Source of the DNA: Bradysia coprophila
Taxonomy: Eukaryota; Arthropoda; Insecta; Diptera; Sciaridae
Direction: 5' to 3'
NCBI RefSeq assembly: GCF_014529535.1
Contig: NW_023504022.1
Location: 186,001 to 250,000 of the forward strand
DNA length: 64,000 bases
The notes under the pieces were generated by a model that was given only the letters and a program-made list of their open reading frames with translations, searched no databases and was not told the DNA's origin. How positions within the stretch are numbered: the stretch's first letter is position 1; the number at the start of each line of letters is the position of its first letter. The position numbers were made by a program, and so were the translations under genes. Shown one piece after another: positions 23,101 to 35,191 of the stretch.

Positions 23101-26100
23101 TCAGATGGTCGAAGTAGTAAGTTTTAGTTTGAAAACGGGTCCATCAATATTTAGTAAAGACTTTAATAGAAAGTCAATAGAAAAATTATTTAAAAATTCG
23201 AAGAGAACAAATGTTCGTTTTGTTTAGTTACCTTTCGGAAGTTTCATGAACTTTTGAACATCGGGCTGCTGATAATGCTTCACTTCCATGTGTCTTGCCA
23301 ATTTTATGAACAACTTTTGACAAAATGGACAACACAATTTCTTCGCTGACTGGTCGGATGTTTTCATATACATGTCACGGATGTCGCATCCTAATTGGTC
23401 TTTAGGTTTCATAGCCACTGTAGCGTCCAGTGAATGCACACTACTATCTGGGACCTAAAAATTTTCAAATAACCACATTCAGAAAGAACCGAGAACTTTC
23501 CTGCATGACTAATTCGTATCACAATCAAAAATATCAAATTAGTCGCCATGTCATAACAGCAGTCAAAGACTTCACAGTGCCATTTTCGTGTCAATTTTAT
23601 TTATATTTGAATATCGGTGTTCGTTGGGAAAACATACTTTTACATTCCCATAACACTGAACAGAACTCTTGGAAAATTTATTAGTACATTACGTCCGAGG
23701 TTCCAAATTTTTATTTGACGAGTGGGGACGTTATGACCCGACCCGAAGAGGAGGGATGTATTCCCACTCGTCAAAACAAAAATTATGAACCTCGTACTTA
23801 AATGCGAAAAATGTACTCAAAAAAAGACCAGAAGCACGTAAAATAACAAAACCCGGAAATTAATGGTTAAACAACAGATTGCAACAGAATACTCTTTTCA
23901 TTTAATTCGTAAGTAATTACGTTTCGATACGTAATGTTACAAATGTGACTTTAAACTTGAATACCCCATGTAGTTGAACGGGTCTATACATTGACATATA
24001 AATCATGTCACTTTCATTTGACCTATTTGACATCTAGGTCTGTGCAGTCTTAAAGTCTGCCGATTTTTTTTTACTCCATTTCTTAGTTGAAATGACGAAA
24101 TCAAACTTTGTCCAGACCGGTAAGAGTTACTTCAGTTGACACAATATCAATAACAATAAAATACAAAAATGATTGCATTTATAAGACACACGTATTGTAA
24201 TTCGGTTGTGTTTGTAGACTATGCAGAAATGAGCTTATGTGATTCAAAAATTGTTCGATATCTAGCGTACGAAAATTCAAGTTTTGTTCTATTGGACAAT
24301 TGGTTCATATTAGAATAAACATTGAAGATTGTATTGCAAAAAAACAAATTGGATTGCAAGACAATCTCAACATTTTTACGATTTCTTCACTTCATTTTTC
24401 CTACGAAAAATTGTCATCTTGATAATTAATGATTGACCGACACCGATTCGGTTCAATGACACACTGTCTTTTGTTGTTGTAAAAATGATTTCATTCGAAT
24501 CCAAACAGGATTTAAAACACCAAGGACAACCTAATGTCCGCCATCAGTGATCATTACTAAATTTTGAAATTGTCTCGGGCCCGTAAAAATGCTTAACGCT
24601 AACAATGGAATTACCTCTGATCGACTAGATGACGCAGTGACTTTCGATTTCGATACTGATTTACCGGTTGATAAATAATTTTCGCTTGATACTGTATTTT
24701 GCTGAAAGTTATGATTGATTATGCAAGACGATACCCTCCATATTTTTTCAACAATTTTTTGCCTACCATTAACAGATTGCAGCTGTGAGGTACGTATTGT
24801 TCATTTTGTTGTTGCTTATAATCGATGGACGGAACTTGTGCAACGGTGGACCAATAGCTGCCATTGCCGTTATCGATCCATTGCCCCGATCCACTACATT
24901 GCGTGGGAATTTCAGAATATCTATTCTGATGGATTACCGACTCTGCCAGGCTGTGACCATGTTCACGGTAGTCATGGTATGGAAACCGCCCAACGGATGC
25001 ATCGCCGTGACTGCCCGATGTATGGTTCTGAAAATAATCGTTTTGACGGTAATCCTGGGTTCCACAACATTTAATTTTTGACTCGAAAGACAATATAATT
25101 TCACTTGCCTCGTTTAGAGTCCGCCATTCTTCGATCTGAGAGAAATTATATTGATGGCAATCCTGAACCGGTTGCAGCAGTTGATATGAGGGCAGTGCGC
25201 GGTTGCCATCATTTTGACGATAGTCATGGTGTGGAAACTGGCCGGTGGATGCGTATCCATGACTGCCCGATGTATGGTTCTGAAAATATTCGTTTTGACG
25301 GTAATCCTGAGTTCCACAACATTAATTTTTGACTCGAATGACGATATAATTTCACTTGCCTCGTTTAGAGTCCGCCATTGTTCGATCTGAGAGAAATTAT
25401 ATTGATGGCAATCCTGAACCGGTTGCAGCAGTTGATATGAGGGCAGTGCGCGGTTGCCATCATTTTGACGATAGTCATGGTGTGGAAACTGGCCGGTGGA
25501 TGCGTATCCATGACTGCCCGATGTATGGTTCTGAAAATATTCGTTTTGACGGTAATCCTGAGTTCCACAACATTAATTTTTGACTCGAATGACGATATAA
25601 TTTCACTTGCCTCGTTTAGAGTCCGCCATTGTTCGATCTGAGAGAAATTATATTGATGGCAATTCTGAACCGGTTGCAGCAGTTGATATGAGGGCTGTGC
25701 GCGGTTGCCATCATTTTGACGATAGTCCTGGTGTGGAAACTGGCCGGTGGATGCGTATCCATGACTGCCCGATGTATGGTTCTGAAAATATTCGTTTTGA
25801 CGGTAATCCTGCGTTCCACAACATTAATTTTTGACTCGAATGACGATATAATTTCACTTGCCTCGTTTAGAGTCCGCCATTGTTCGATATGAGAGAAATT
25901 ATATTGATGGCAATCATGAACCGGTGGTTGCGATTGAAAATTTGGCCAAGAGCCTTCGGAATGAATATTTGTCCAGTTTCGAATCATATCCCCATACTCG
26001 ATGGATGGAAATTGTGCAATGGTCGAGGACGAGTAACTGCCGTTGTTCATCCATTGCCCCGATTCACTACATTGCATGGGGATTTGAGTTGATGTAATCT

Positions 26101-26143
26101 GATCGTTTTTTTGCATTCTGATTGGTGCCAATTTGATTAACAT
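20119..26143 (-). CDS. Zinc-finger tyrosine recombinase (Crypton-like) with duplicated N-terminal exons
   Basis: Candidate exons: 26143-25862, 25808-25611, 25557-25360, 25306-25109, 25054-24767 (or -24794), 23454-23232 and 21734-20119, about 1000 residues. All junctions keep phase. Exons 1-5 are Gln/His/Ser-rich; exons 2-4 are near-identical 66-codon copies split by 53-bp GC-AG introns. Exon 6 has a C2H2 finger (CCPFCQKLFIKLARHMEVKH); exon 7 opens with a CPYC...H finger. The last ~350 residues look like a tyrosine recombinase of Crypton type: NRRRVGD (first Arg), LRKHLAT (second Arg box), FMGH and the tyrosine in HRDHYR. Such enzymes cut and rejoin DNA through a covalent tyrosine. Exons 6-7 are solid; joining exons 1-5 to them is inference. 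It may be a transposon gene or a domesticated one. Confidence 0.65.
21735..23231 (-). other. Intron between the zinc-finger and recombinase exons
   Basis: About 1.5 kb with donor GTAACT at 23231 and acceptor TTTACAG ending at 21735. A stretch near 22705 begins GGGGCCATACATAAAGTACG, like the end of the MITE at 29097-29234, but no matching right end was found. Confidence 0.5.
23694..23796. repeat. Palindromic MITE-like patch
   Basis: Arms CCGAGGTTC...TTTGACGAGTGGG and CCCACTCGTCAAA...GAACCTCG are imperfect reverse complements, about 45 bases each. It lies in the intron upstream of the zinc-finger exon. Confidence 0.6.
25055..25861 (-). repeat. Tandem 251-bp exon-plus-intron duplication
   Basis: Three near-identical 251-bp units, plus the diverged start of a further unit, repeat in tandem. 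Each holds 198 coding bases and a 53-bp intron (54 in the last) starting GAG|GCAAGT and ending CAG. 198 is divisible by three while 251 is not, so the reading frame survives only if the GC-AG intron is removed. Confidence 0.85.
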
Positions 26144-27242
26144 TGAACACTAATGTACACAAATTATCGAAATTAAAAAGTATCACGAAAGAGCACACCA
26201 ATTTTATCTGACCGTATCGATAGCCACACTTCATACTTGAAAACCGGGTTGCTTGGTTGAATTAAATGAATCTGTCAATCGTCGAAAAAGCACTGATATT
26301 CATACGACGTTTTCAGCTTAAGAGATTAAACAAAATTATTGATAGGTGTCTTGAATATTATTTACGTTTCCCGCAGTAATAGTCAATCCTGGCTGCTATT
26401 ACTAGTGTTATTATTTGTGCACATACATACAACACAATACTGCCAACGTAAAAATCTCAAAGTAAATTCAAAGGTACGGCGCAGCCGGAACGAAAAGATA
26501 TATTTAGAAAATGCATCAAGTTTGTAGGTAGCGCAACAACTTCTGCATTATCTAGGAAATTTGAACTTCGTGATGTAGCGACTGTTTTAAGCAATGGTAT
26601 TTACATACCCATCGGTCAGTTTATTATAGATACATTCAATGATTTGACTATACCCTCATAACATATTATTTGCTGATCAATTCAGGTTAGCAATGTTTAT
26701 ACTTTAAAATGATAAAGAGCGTTAACAATGCGTAGGTTTCACGATTGTATTTTTTATGAATGGTTGTGAGTTATATTATAACAACTCACCATTTCCTATC
26801 GACATGCGAAATTATCACTGTATGAATGTTAAAATAAATTAGTGATGGTATAAGTTTTAAGTATTTCAGAACCTGAGATAGTAGAAAGGGTGCTTCGTTT
26901 TGCCACGGACGTACTGTTATTTACGTGATTAGGCAATAATAAATGAATATTTTGAATGATTTTCATTTCCGTAACACTTAAAAACAATTAGTTTTCTTCG
27001 AGAGAGCTGAATGAACTTCCGACGAATGTTTGATAAATCTGTTTATGGTTCATTCTTGATCTCTAACACAAACAGTGAATATCTTGAAAATTCACGAAAG
27101 TTCGCGAATAAGAAAATAAATAATATTCAAATCATCATAATGTCTTATTTCTAATTCAAAGAGCCGCCTTAGTAGAAACCTCATCTAAAAATAATAATAT
27201 GAGATTGTTGATCGAAGTCACTGTAGCATGAATAAAACGTAA
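26144..27242. other. Intergenic between divergent genes
   Basis: It separates the start codons of two divergently transcribed genes (26143 minus, 27243 plus) and should hold both promoters. I could not fix a TATA box or initiator. A 62-codon ORF at 26339-26527 has a hydrophobic start but no other support. Confidence 0.35.
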
Positions 27243-30200
27243 ATGTCATACGCCGCACAGGGCAAATTTTCACTCGCTAATATTAAAAGTGTGTCTACAA
27301 AAAAACGAAGTTTTTTAGAATTTACAATGGAAGGAGACTCTATCACCTCCGTTTCGGTTTTGTTACCAATTTGTATGGAATGGAATGAGGATATGTTCCT
27401 TTCAATTTTAAAAAATATCGTGGCCCGTACAAAATTTGAAGATAATTACCTCTGTGGATTAAAGGCGGGGATGACGACAGATCAGCTAAATATTGTCGAC
27501 GAAATATCAGACAATTGGAGAATGCTAAATTCCAGAGGTCAACGCATCTGGCAGTCGAAACTGATTGGCTTTTGGTGTTCGAAAAATTACCCTCTAATTG
27601 GAAAGAAACTTTTCGGCGAAGGGTGGGAAGCTCCCCAAAGAAAATACGTGACATCAAATGGCAGAGTTGTTAAAGCAGATGACGTGGACACTATCCTTTT
27701 CACAAAAATGCGACTTCGGATCGTAAAATTAAGTTGCAGTGCCAGTACAACGGATCGATTGAAATGTTTTGTGAAGGCCCCCAGTTTGATTGACGTTTGC
27801 GATCCGATTCAGTTGTCGAAGAAAATGAGATCCTTTACTATTCGAGATGGACATCTGCATGTTTGCTGGAAAGCACTACAACTCGGAGAATTCTCCGTAA
27901 ATGATGCTGTGAGTTTTCTTTAACGTCTTCCTTTTTTTGTGTTTGATTGTCTTGATTACTCGAGTATATAACTTGGGTATAAACTGGAGGAACAGTGAGT
28001 TTATATGCACATTATTCAAGGTGTAACAATTCTAGCGCCCTGGGCCATAAATTACTGGGATGTAATTTAATGATCGCCGGCGAGAGACTTTCTATTTCTC
28101 ACTTCTCAGCCCTCGTGACATTTGAGAAGAGATTAAAAATGATCGAGAGCGATAAAATTTAGGGATTGTCTACTTTCTGACTTCTCAGGGCCTTCATTTA
28201 TACGGCCATGTTTCTCATAAAAAGAAAAAATACAGAACAAAGACTAGAAAGGGCCATAAGCTATGTGACTTATTTTGGCTGAACTCAAGATTTTCCAGTA
28301 GAATGAGATATCAAGAAAATGTTTCTTTACATGTTTCAAGCCATGATCTTAAAATTATCTCGACAATAATGCCGGATATTCGGATGATATACATAAATCT
28401 CAGTATGAGAAACACCAAATCTCTATATTTTTCCTAAAAGGATGAAGGATACATGTAAGTTCTAAAATTATCTCAATTAAGTCTTGAGATGAATAAGGAT
28501 GAATTGAGCTGAGCTAAAATAGTTCCCATCATAGTCTGTTGTTTCTGTAATAGTCTAGTCACTACGTAAGATATTTTTACAGGTTTCATTGTCGAATTCA
28601 CCAGAGAGCCGAAGCGAAGAAATTGATAATACAATGGATCATGACGACGATCTCACTGTTGATGATGGGAACAGTAAGTCAAATGTTTCTAATGACAATG
28701 CAGCCATTTAAATTATCGATGAAAGTCTATGCGGTTGCCCTTACATTATGTTTTGCAATTAGAAAATTACTTCCACTTGATGAAGTTACTAAAAAAATTA
28801 GTTTGGCGACCTCTTAAGCATTAAACCGCATTATGTGTCATGTCTTATCAAGAGATGCATTGCTAGTATTCGGGTAATATGTGGCCACTACATATACACC
28901 GCAAATTTGGCCAACACCCAAAATCATGAAAAGCAATTCTCGTTGATCTCGTCGCCTGCTCAGTAAACTATCAATGAATAATTACAGGTTATCCGCCAAA
29001 ACGATCACGAGTAGACTACGTCGTAACTGGTGACTCAAGCGCTTGTAAGTAGTATTTAAAGAAAACGTTGTTCTCATACTTCAATTATAGTCTTAGGGGG
29101 CCATTCACATACGGCGCACGCTAAAAATGACGAATTTTAGACCCCCTCCACCTGCACCCAAAAATGTATGAAACGCACGCTTTCGTCTAAACCTCCTTCC
29201 CCCTTAACAGCGTGCGCACTTTATGAATGACCCCTTTTCTCATCAAAAAATTAATCCATTCGACTTGTTTATATCCTATCCTATGTTAGCAAGTTCGTGT
29301 GAAATGATGACGGAAATACGGGACAACGTGAGACTTTTAACAAATTGGCTCGACCCATCCAATTTTGACGTAATGCTTGAACTGAAAAAGAAAGAAGTAG
29401 AAGTTGCCGCAGCCAATGTATCGCTGTTCGAAATGACCGAGAAGAATGAAACACTACAAACAGAATTAGAAGGAGCACGCCAAGCACTGTTAGATGTGAA
29501 GAAGCATTTGGAGACAGTGGAAAGAACAAAAGCTGAAGTTCTACAAAACATCGCGAAATTAGAGGATGATGCTACGAGTAAACAAAAAGAAGTCGAAGAT
29601 CTGGTCGCTGAGAAGAAGATATTAACAGAAGCTGAAAAAATGAAAGTGGAGCGCATTTCTAAACTGGAAACTGATGTGATCGGATGGACCGTGTATGCTG
29701 CGAGTAAAGAAGAGGAACTGAAGACGATGGTTGCCGAAAAGGAGAGATTGGAAGAAGCGGAAAGAATAAAAATGGACCGAATTACTAAATTGGAGGCTGA
29801 TCTTAATGTGTGGACCGTTTATGCAGCTAGTAAGGAAAGAGAAGTTGGAGCGCTGGTTGCCGAAAAGAAAGGATTCGAAGAAGTGGAAAAAATGAAGGTG
29901 GAACATATTGCCAAATTGGAGGCTGATTTGAGCGGATCGGCACTTTGGTTTGCGAGTAAGGAAGAGGAAATAAAAGCGCTGGTTGTCGAAAAGAAAAATT
30001 TTGAAAATTCACTGAAAGAGGCAGACGGAAAACTTATAGCTGCGTCCGTGAACTACAAGCAGCTAGAACAAGAATTTATCTCGTTTAAAAGAAAAATAGT
30101 AACCATCGTACCGGACCTACAACGTCAGATCTTAGAATTGGAAAACAATCTGGCCAAAAATGAGGAACAACAAACCATCGAAAACCGAGCCATTACCGAA

Positions 30201-31903
30201 TCTGAGAACCGAGACATTGCCGAACGTGAGAGCCGCGACATTGCTGAACGTGAAGGTCGAGACATTGCCGAACGTGAGGGCCGAGATATTGTTGAAAGTG
30301 GAATCATGGACACTACTGATAATGAGGTTTGTTGCATTTTATTCCTACTTTTGACCCTTAGCCTCGCGAACTTCCTAAGCATGTTACACCCTATCCTCTC
30401 CTTGAAACTCATTATTGATCGGCTAATGCAGTTGAAGTGAGAATTATACTCAATTTTGGTTATCTTTTAATTGTGAAAATATTCACTTTGACTGTCATAG
30501 GTGGTATCTTCGATAGTGATTTTGATTTAATATCGGAATTTGGGAAGCGACAACAAAATTTTCGTATTGTCGAAACGTCTATTCGTGTAAAGACCCTTTA
30601 CTATGCTGTTGCATGTAATGAGGCTATTACATGTATAGGCAATAACCTTTACATCACTCGCATAGTAAAAAACGTTATATATACTACACACGGGAAATAA
30701 AGTTATATCTCGTATCACGATGAGTAAAAGTACCTCGGGCTGCCGCCCTCAGATACTTTTTCTCATCTAATTACGAGATATCACTTTCCTTCCCTTGTAT
30801 AGTAATGTACTATTACTGTGCAACTTCACTCTCTTTATCCTTAAATCTTTCCATTAAAACTATCTCTAAACTATACCTCCCATTAAAATTGCTAAAAGAA
30901 ATTTTGAAAGCCCAGCACGAAATACACTTTCTTTATGTATGTATAAAGGGCCATTCTACATCTAAAATATATGGGATGCCTAAAATACACCCAGCACATA
31001 ACCAATCATCAAATCACACGTATTTTATCCGAGATATCGACAAAAATTGCTACGTTCATTGCACGGTCGAATAGTCGGGCTCACGCTTACTCTGTTGACT
31101 CTAACTTCCGATCCGCTGATCCGATTTTTACAAACTTTCTTTTCTTAAAAGGTTTTGTCAGCAGCTTTTATTAACTTCTTAGCTACATATATTTCACATA
31201 GCTGTAGGCGATAAACCGTTACCGGGGCCGAAAATAGCACTTCTTCTACCTTATCTCAGGAGTGAGTCGACCGAACTTAGCCTGTCTTTTGAACGGCACA
31301 AAAAAATTCAATTTGGATACGTTTTACTCGAGTTATCGTGAAGACAGACAGACGGACATGATTTTTTTTTGCTGATTTGGCATGTATATGCAACCACACT
31401 TAGGGACTTAGGGACAACACGACGTGTAACAAATGTAAGAGTAAACGCATAAGACTCTCGTACTTCGTATGGGTCTAATAAACACATTCAGCAGTAAAAT
31501 GAATTTCTCCTATACCGAATCATATCGCTACTCATTTTGGCGCTTTCTGTGAATGACGCATAGGAAGTCCTTATTCATTGTATGTGCTCATTTCTTATCT
31601 TTTCAGATATTCAGGTCAGACGATCCGATAGTGAATGCGTGTCGACCAATTCTGCTCAAACTAGCGTTCGGCTGGATAAAATTTAACTCAAACAAAACAT
31701 GCAAACCGTGTCCAGGCTTCGTGTATCCGCCAGATCCGGATGGACACGCACGGGCGCAGATGATAACATCAAATGGTTACGTGGCTAATGCAAAAAATCT
31801 ATTCTTTGAATATCGACAAAATGTGCCGTACAATGAGAAAGAGAAAGCTCAAGTGACGAAGCTGAAACTGTTCAACAAAAAGTTCGGGCTTAACTACGAA
31901 TAA
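27243..31903 (+). CDS. 715-residue coiled-coil protein, five exons, family unknown
   Basis: Exons 27243-27908, 28583-28673, 28988-29044, 29290-30326 and 31607-31903 join with consistent phases (0, 1, 1, 0) and end in TAA. Residues 1-222 form a globular region with conserved-looking Trp and Cys but no family I recognise. Residues 223-272 are acidic then basic (SYPPKRSRVDY, a possible nuclear signal). Residues about 300-560 are a long coiled coil built from about 42-residue repeats around WTVYAASKEEE and LEAD(L). A short run of ERE(S/G)RDIA repeats follows. The last 98 residues are a compact Cys-containing region (FNSNKTCKPCPGFVYPP). Intron 3 holds a MITE, and intron 4 holds another plus a GTACGAAG-family fragment. 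A structural or nuclear scaffold role is inference only. Confidence 0.65.
29097..29234. mobile_element. MITE in intron 3 of the coiled-coil gene
   Basis: GGGGCCATTCACATACGGCG at the left and CGCACTTTATGAATGACCCC at the right form an imperfect terminal inverted repeat; the total is 138 bp with no ORF. No clear target duplication was seen. Confidence 0.6.
30677..30806. mobile_element. Hairpin MITE in intron 4 of the coiled-coil gene
   Basis: Arms with GGGAAATAAAGTTATATCTCG and, in reverse complement, a matching stretch near 30775-30800 flank a GC-rich centre (CCTCGGGCTGCCGCCCTC). The arms pair imperfectly over about 50 bases. Confidence 0.55.
31060..31480 (+). mobile_element. Degenerate GTACGAAG-end element in intron 4
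   Basis: It contains the family's GACAGACAGACGGACATG tract and ends CTCGTACTTCGTATGGGTC. It is shorter and more diverged than copy A. Confidence 0.55.
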
Positions 31904-33247
31904 TTATTGTTCAGATGATTTTTGTAATTTTCATTTCTATTATAAATCGTTTGGTTTCTGAAGTACGAACACAAAATTTTTCTAGACACTTATTAGGAGA
32001 GAGAAGTTGCATATGCGACTATGATATGCAATAATAGGAGTGAAATATCTCAGTTTCGAATTAGTGTAAAAACCTTAATTATGTACTGACATCATACCCA
32101 GTTACACCTATCGGACGGTCATTCACAAATTAAGTGCATGGTTTTCTGCGGAGTAAAATGTTGCGGACGGACAATAATATACCGTTTGTAACATGTCGCA
32201 TACGAAGCTCACGATATGGTCAAAGCATTCTGTCCGTCCGTCTGTGTTTATACGACTGAATCGGATCCATAATGAAAAATTCTTTTCTCAACTCAGTGAC
32301 AAAATGACAAACCTTCGCTGGATTTTTTTGAGAAAAACGTTGTATACAACTCGGCGATAAATGATTTTTTAGGCACACATCAGCATTTATCACTCGGTTG
32401 CATAAATTACTATTATTTATCCCTGAAAGGTGGTTACAATAGGAATCTTCGGAGATATTTTCAGCAAATTCGATCGATCCGATGCCGAGGTAGCTGAGGA
32501 AGAGTGCTACTTAGAAGGCTGGCTTCGAGCAAGTTTGTTGTAGAATTTGATTAAGCTTATTTAATTCAGTTAATCAGTAGAACGGGTTTTCTATGCATGT
32601 ATTTCATACTGGATTTCGCATTACATTAAATTTTATTTTTTACGTTACTTTTACGAAAGCAATAACAAAACTGTAAGTCATGTTTCACAGTAGTTTTTCA
32701 AACGTAGTATGGCAACGTGCATAATATAGCCACGAACCCATTAAGGTCACTAACTAACTAAGGTCATGGACTTACTGGGTCGTTAGAGACCTAGTCGAGC
32801 TATAAAATACCCCCGCTCGTAGGTTTACAAAATACTTACCAAATGTAAATTACACGCATGCAAAAGATTTACACAGCGTTCACTTCGGAGAAATGTGCCC
32901 ATCGAAAAAAAACTCAATGTGTGCAAAAACACAAAGTTATTCTGTTGAATATGTTCTTTAGTAAAATCAGGTTTTCTGGCTCACATTATGATTTATCGAT
33001 CATCGATCATGCTGCACTCAATTTATTTTTGGTTCCCCCAGCCTAACAAAGGGAAATTTTCTTTTCAATACCTAATGGACAAAATTGTAGTTTAGGAAAC
33101 AAGCACGAATGTTGGACTGAAGGACCTTTTTCGGGTTTTTCGTATTTATTCTTATGGGATCGATGGGGGACAAATCAACAAGAATTACAACAGGAAATGA
33201 GCCTGTGATGTCCACGCCCCTTTCACCCTTCTTTTGTTAGTTGTTCG
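31904..33247. other. Intergenic with element fragments
   Basis: 32220-32290 is a diverged GTACGAAG-family fragment (GTCCGTCCGTCTGTG). 32328-32420 has AAAACGTTGTATACAACTCG as in the foldback at 35192-35421. No gene is visible. Confidence 0.4.
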
Positions 33248-34153
33248 TTACAATACATGTAGACGTGTTAAATGTTTATGTAGTTCCTACAAGGAAAACG
33301 AAGTGAGTAAGAAAATTGTTGTTGTAATGCATTTTTCCTGATTTTCCAGATTTACCACCCTTAATCGATCCCATTCGCGCTTCCATTCGTGCTTGTCCCA
33401 TAAACTATACTTTACTATAAACTATAAGACTATACTCACATCATTGTCGTCGAAGAGGTAATACAAGTAATTCTTCATCAAGCTCTCCTGAAACGGATAA
33501 AATGGAAATGGACAATCATAATACAGTGTAATTTCGATATTTTTATAACAGGATGATCGTGTTCAATCTCTACAGAGAAGGTACGGTTCTAATGCCTTAG
33601 CGAAAATTAAAGCGGAAAACGTTTTTTTTTAAACGGTTAGTCATAAATGTGAAAAAAAATGTTTATTTAACCAGCCAGTGAGGGCCTTACGGTCTTCAAA
33701 ACCTTTCAAACGAAAAACGTTTATGAAAATCGGACGTAATTTACCCGCAATATCGGCAAAAAACAGCACGGTAGACGGACTTTTTTTTGCTGAATTGTCA
33801 TCTCTTGGCAACCACACACTAGGTTTCCCCTTACTCAAGGAACGTAAGAGTAAACGCATAAGACACTTTAACGTAATACTTACTTCGTTTAATACAGCGT
33901 TTAAGCGGTTCTCATCAAAGGTCACAACTGTCGGTATAGCAACACCCATGACTTGTGTGACTTTGTGAATTTCTCCTGTAACCTAACGAACAAAACATTT
34001 GTTCCATGTTTCTCATTTTACATATTTTAAGGATTTTCATTTCAAATAAATTTCAATACTTACATTCGCACTCTCAACAATAGAATTTAGTTTTGTAAAT
34101 AATTCTTTGATATTTTCAAGTTTTTTTCTGTTATTACGCTTTTTAGCGTCCAT
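33248..34153 (-). CDS. 91-residue protein of unknown family, four small exons
   Basis: Exons 34153-34064 (30 codons), 33982-33884 (33), 33487-33440 (16) and 33286-33248 (12 plus TAA) each end or begin exactly in phase 0, with donors GTAAGT, GTAAGT and GTGAGT and acceptors GTTCGTTAG, CCGTTTCAG and CCTTGTAG. The protein has a basic start (MDAKKRNNRKK), a helical segment (LENIKELFTKLNSIVESAN), a middle part with FDENRLNAVL and an acidic patch (YLYYLFDDND). There is no signal peptide or zinc finger. AATAAA lies at 33150-33145. A GTACGAAG-family fragment sits in the second intron (about 33650-33870). I do not recognise the family. The coordinated phases argue that it is real, while the small exon sizes leave doubt. 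Confidence 0.5.
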
Positions 34154-35190
34154 GGTTATGCAGAAATTATTGATGACGCGTGACGGTTTGTGACGTTTCG
34201 CCTCCATAATGTGATCGCAGGTTTGATCACATGAAGTGTCATTTGAGCATGTAATATGCAAGGTAGATATATGGGCGGAGGTAACGCCATACAGAACCGA
34301 ATCAGATGTGCAGTGGCACGAATGTTTGCTATAACTGCCATCTCTCCACTTCTTCAAAAACACGAATTTGGATAGAAATCTGGGCCATCTGTTTTGTGAT
34401 AGGCACAAAATTTTGTGAAACACAAGTAAGTCATAGTCAACCATTTTAAAAAAAGGTGTCATTAGCATCGAACTATTGTGTTACGCCGCGCGTCTGAATG
34501 GCATTACCTCCGCCCATATTTGCCTTGGCGGAAATTTACCTTGGTAATATGTCTTTCGGTTAGTACACAATTGAGAACACAATATTCTTCAAATTTGCAT
34601 AAAAAGTGCACAAAAATTTGTTGCGCCGAACCTAAAACACATTTCCACTGTGATTGCAACATCATTCCGCGTAATCCTGCCGAATTTCAATTAGGTCGAG
34701 ACACTACATTTGGATGTATTGACCGTTGATTGTGACAAACGCAAGGGCAACTATATAACGCTAATGAAAAATTCCTGTGAAAATGACAAACTCACTGAAC
34801 TGGTAATTTCATATCCAAATGTTATAGGTTTCTTACATCGTAAAGTCGAAAACGAACGAGCGCATCCACAGAAGCAAACATAACCGCAACTTGAAAAAAA
34901 TTTGATCGTTGAAACTTCAAAGTGAGGTTGTGTTTCCTTCTCTGTAGATGACGATTGACATTTTGAACGACCTTGGAAGAAACCTATATCGGGACGATCT
35001 TAGTAGTAAGTCTTCGTTTTGGATATGCCAAGCTTTAGACGTTTTTAGCCTTTTTAAAGTATGAATGGATTTTTTGAAGGTTTTTTGAACACTTAGAAAT
35101 GTAAAATAGTTATTTATACAACCGATGTGTATTGTCACACTCCGCCTACGGCCTTGAGTGACAATCTACATATCTAGTGCCTAAAAAAGA
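34154..35190. other. Intergenic with a 20-bp inverted repeat
   Basis: ATGGGCGGAGGTAACGCCAT at 34271-34290 is inverted, with one change, at 34498-34517, about 210 bases away. The DNA between holds ORFs that I do not consider coding. Confidence 0.4.
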
Positions 35191-35191
35191 A

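Noticed and set aside
33430..33531. Plus-strand acidic stretch similar to exon 2 of the coiled-coil gene
   Set aside because: It has no splice support on the plus strand; the minus strand reads as exon 3 of the 91-residue gene with good sites.
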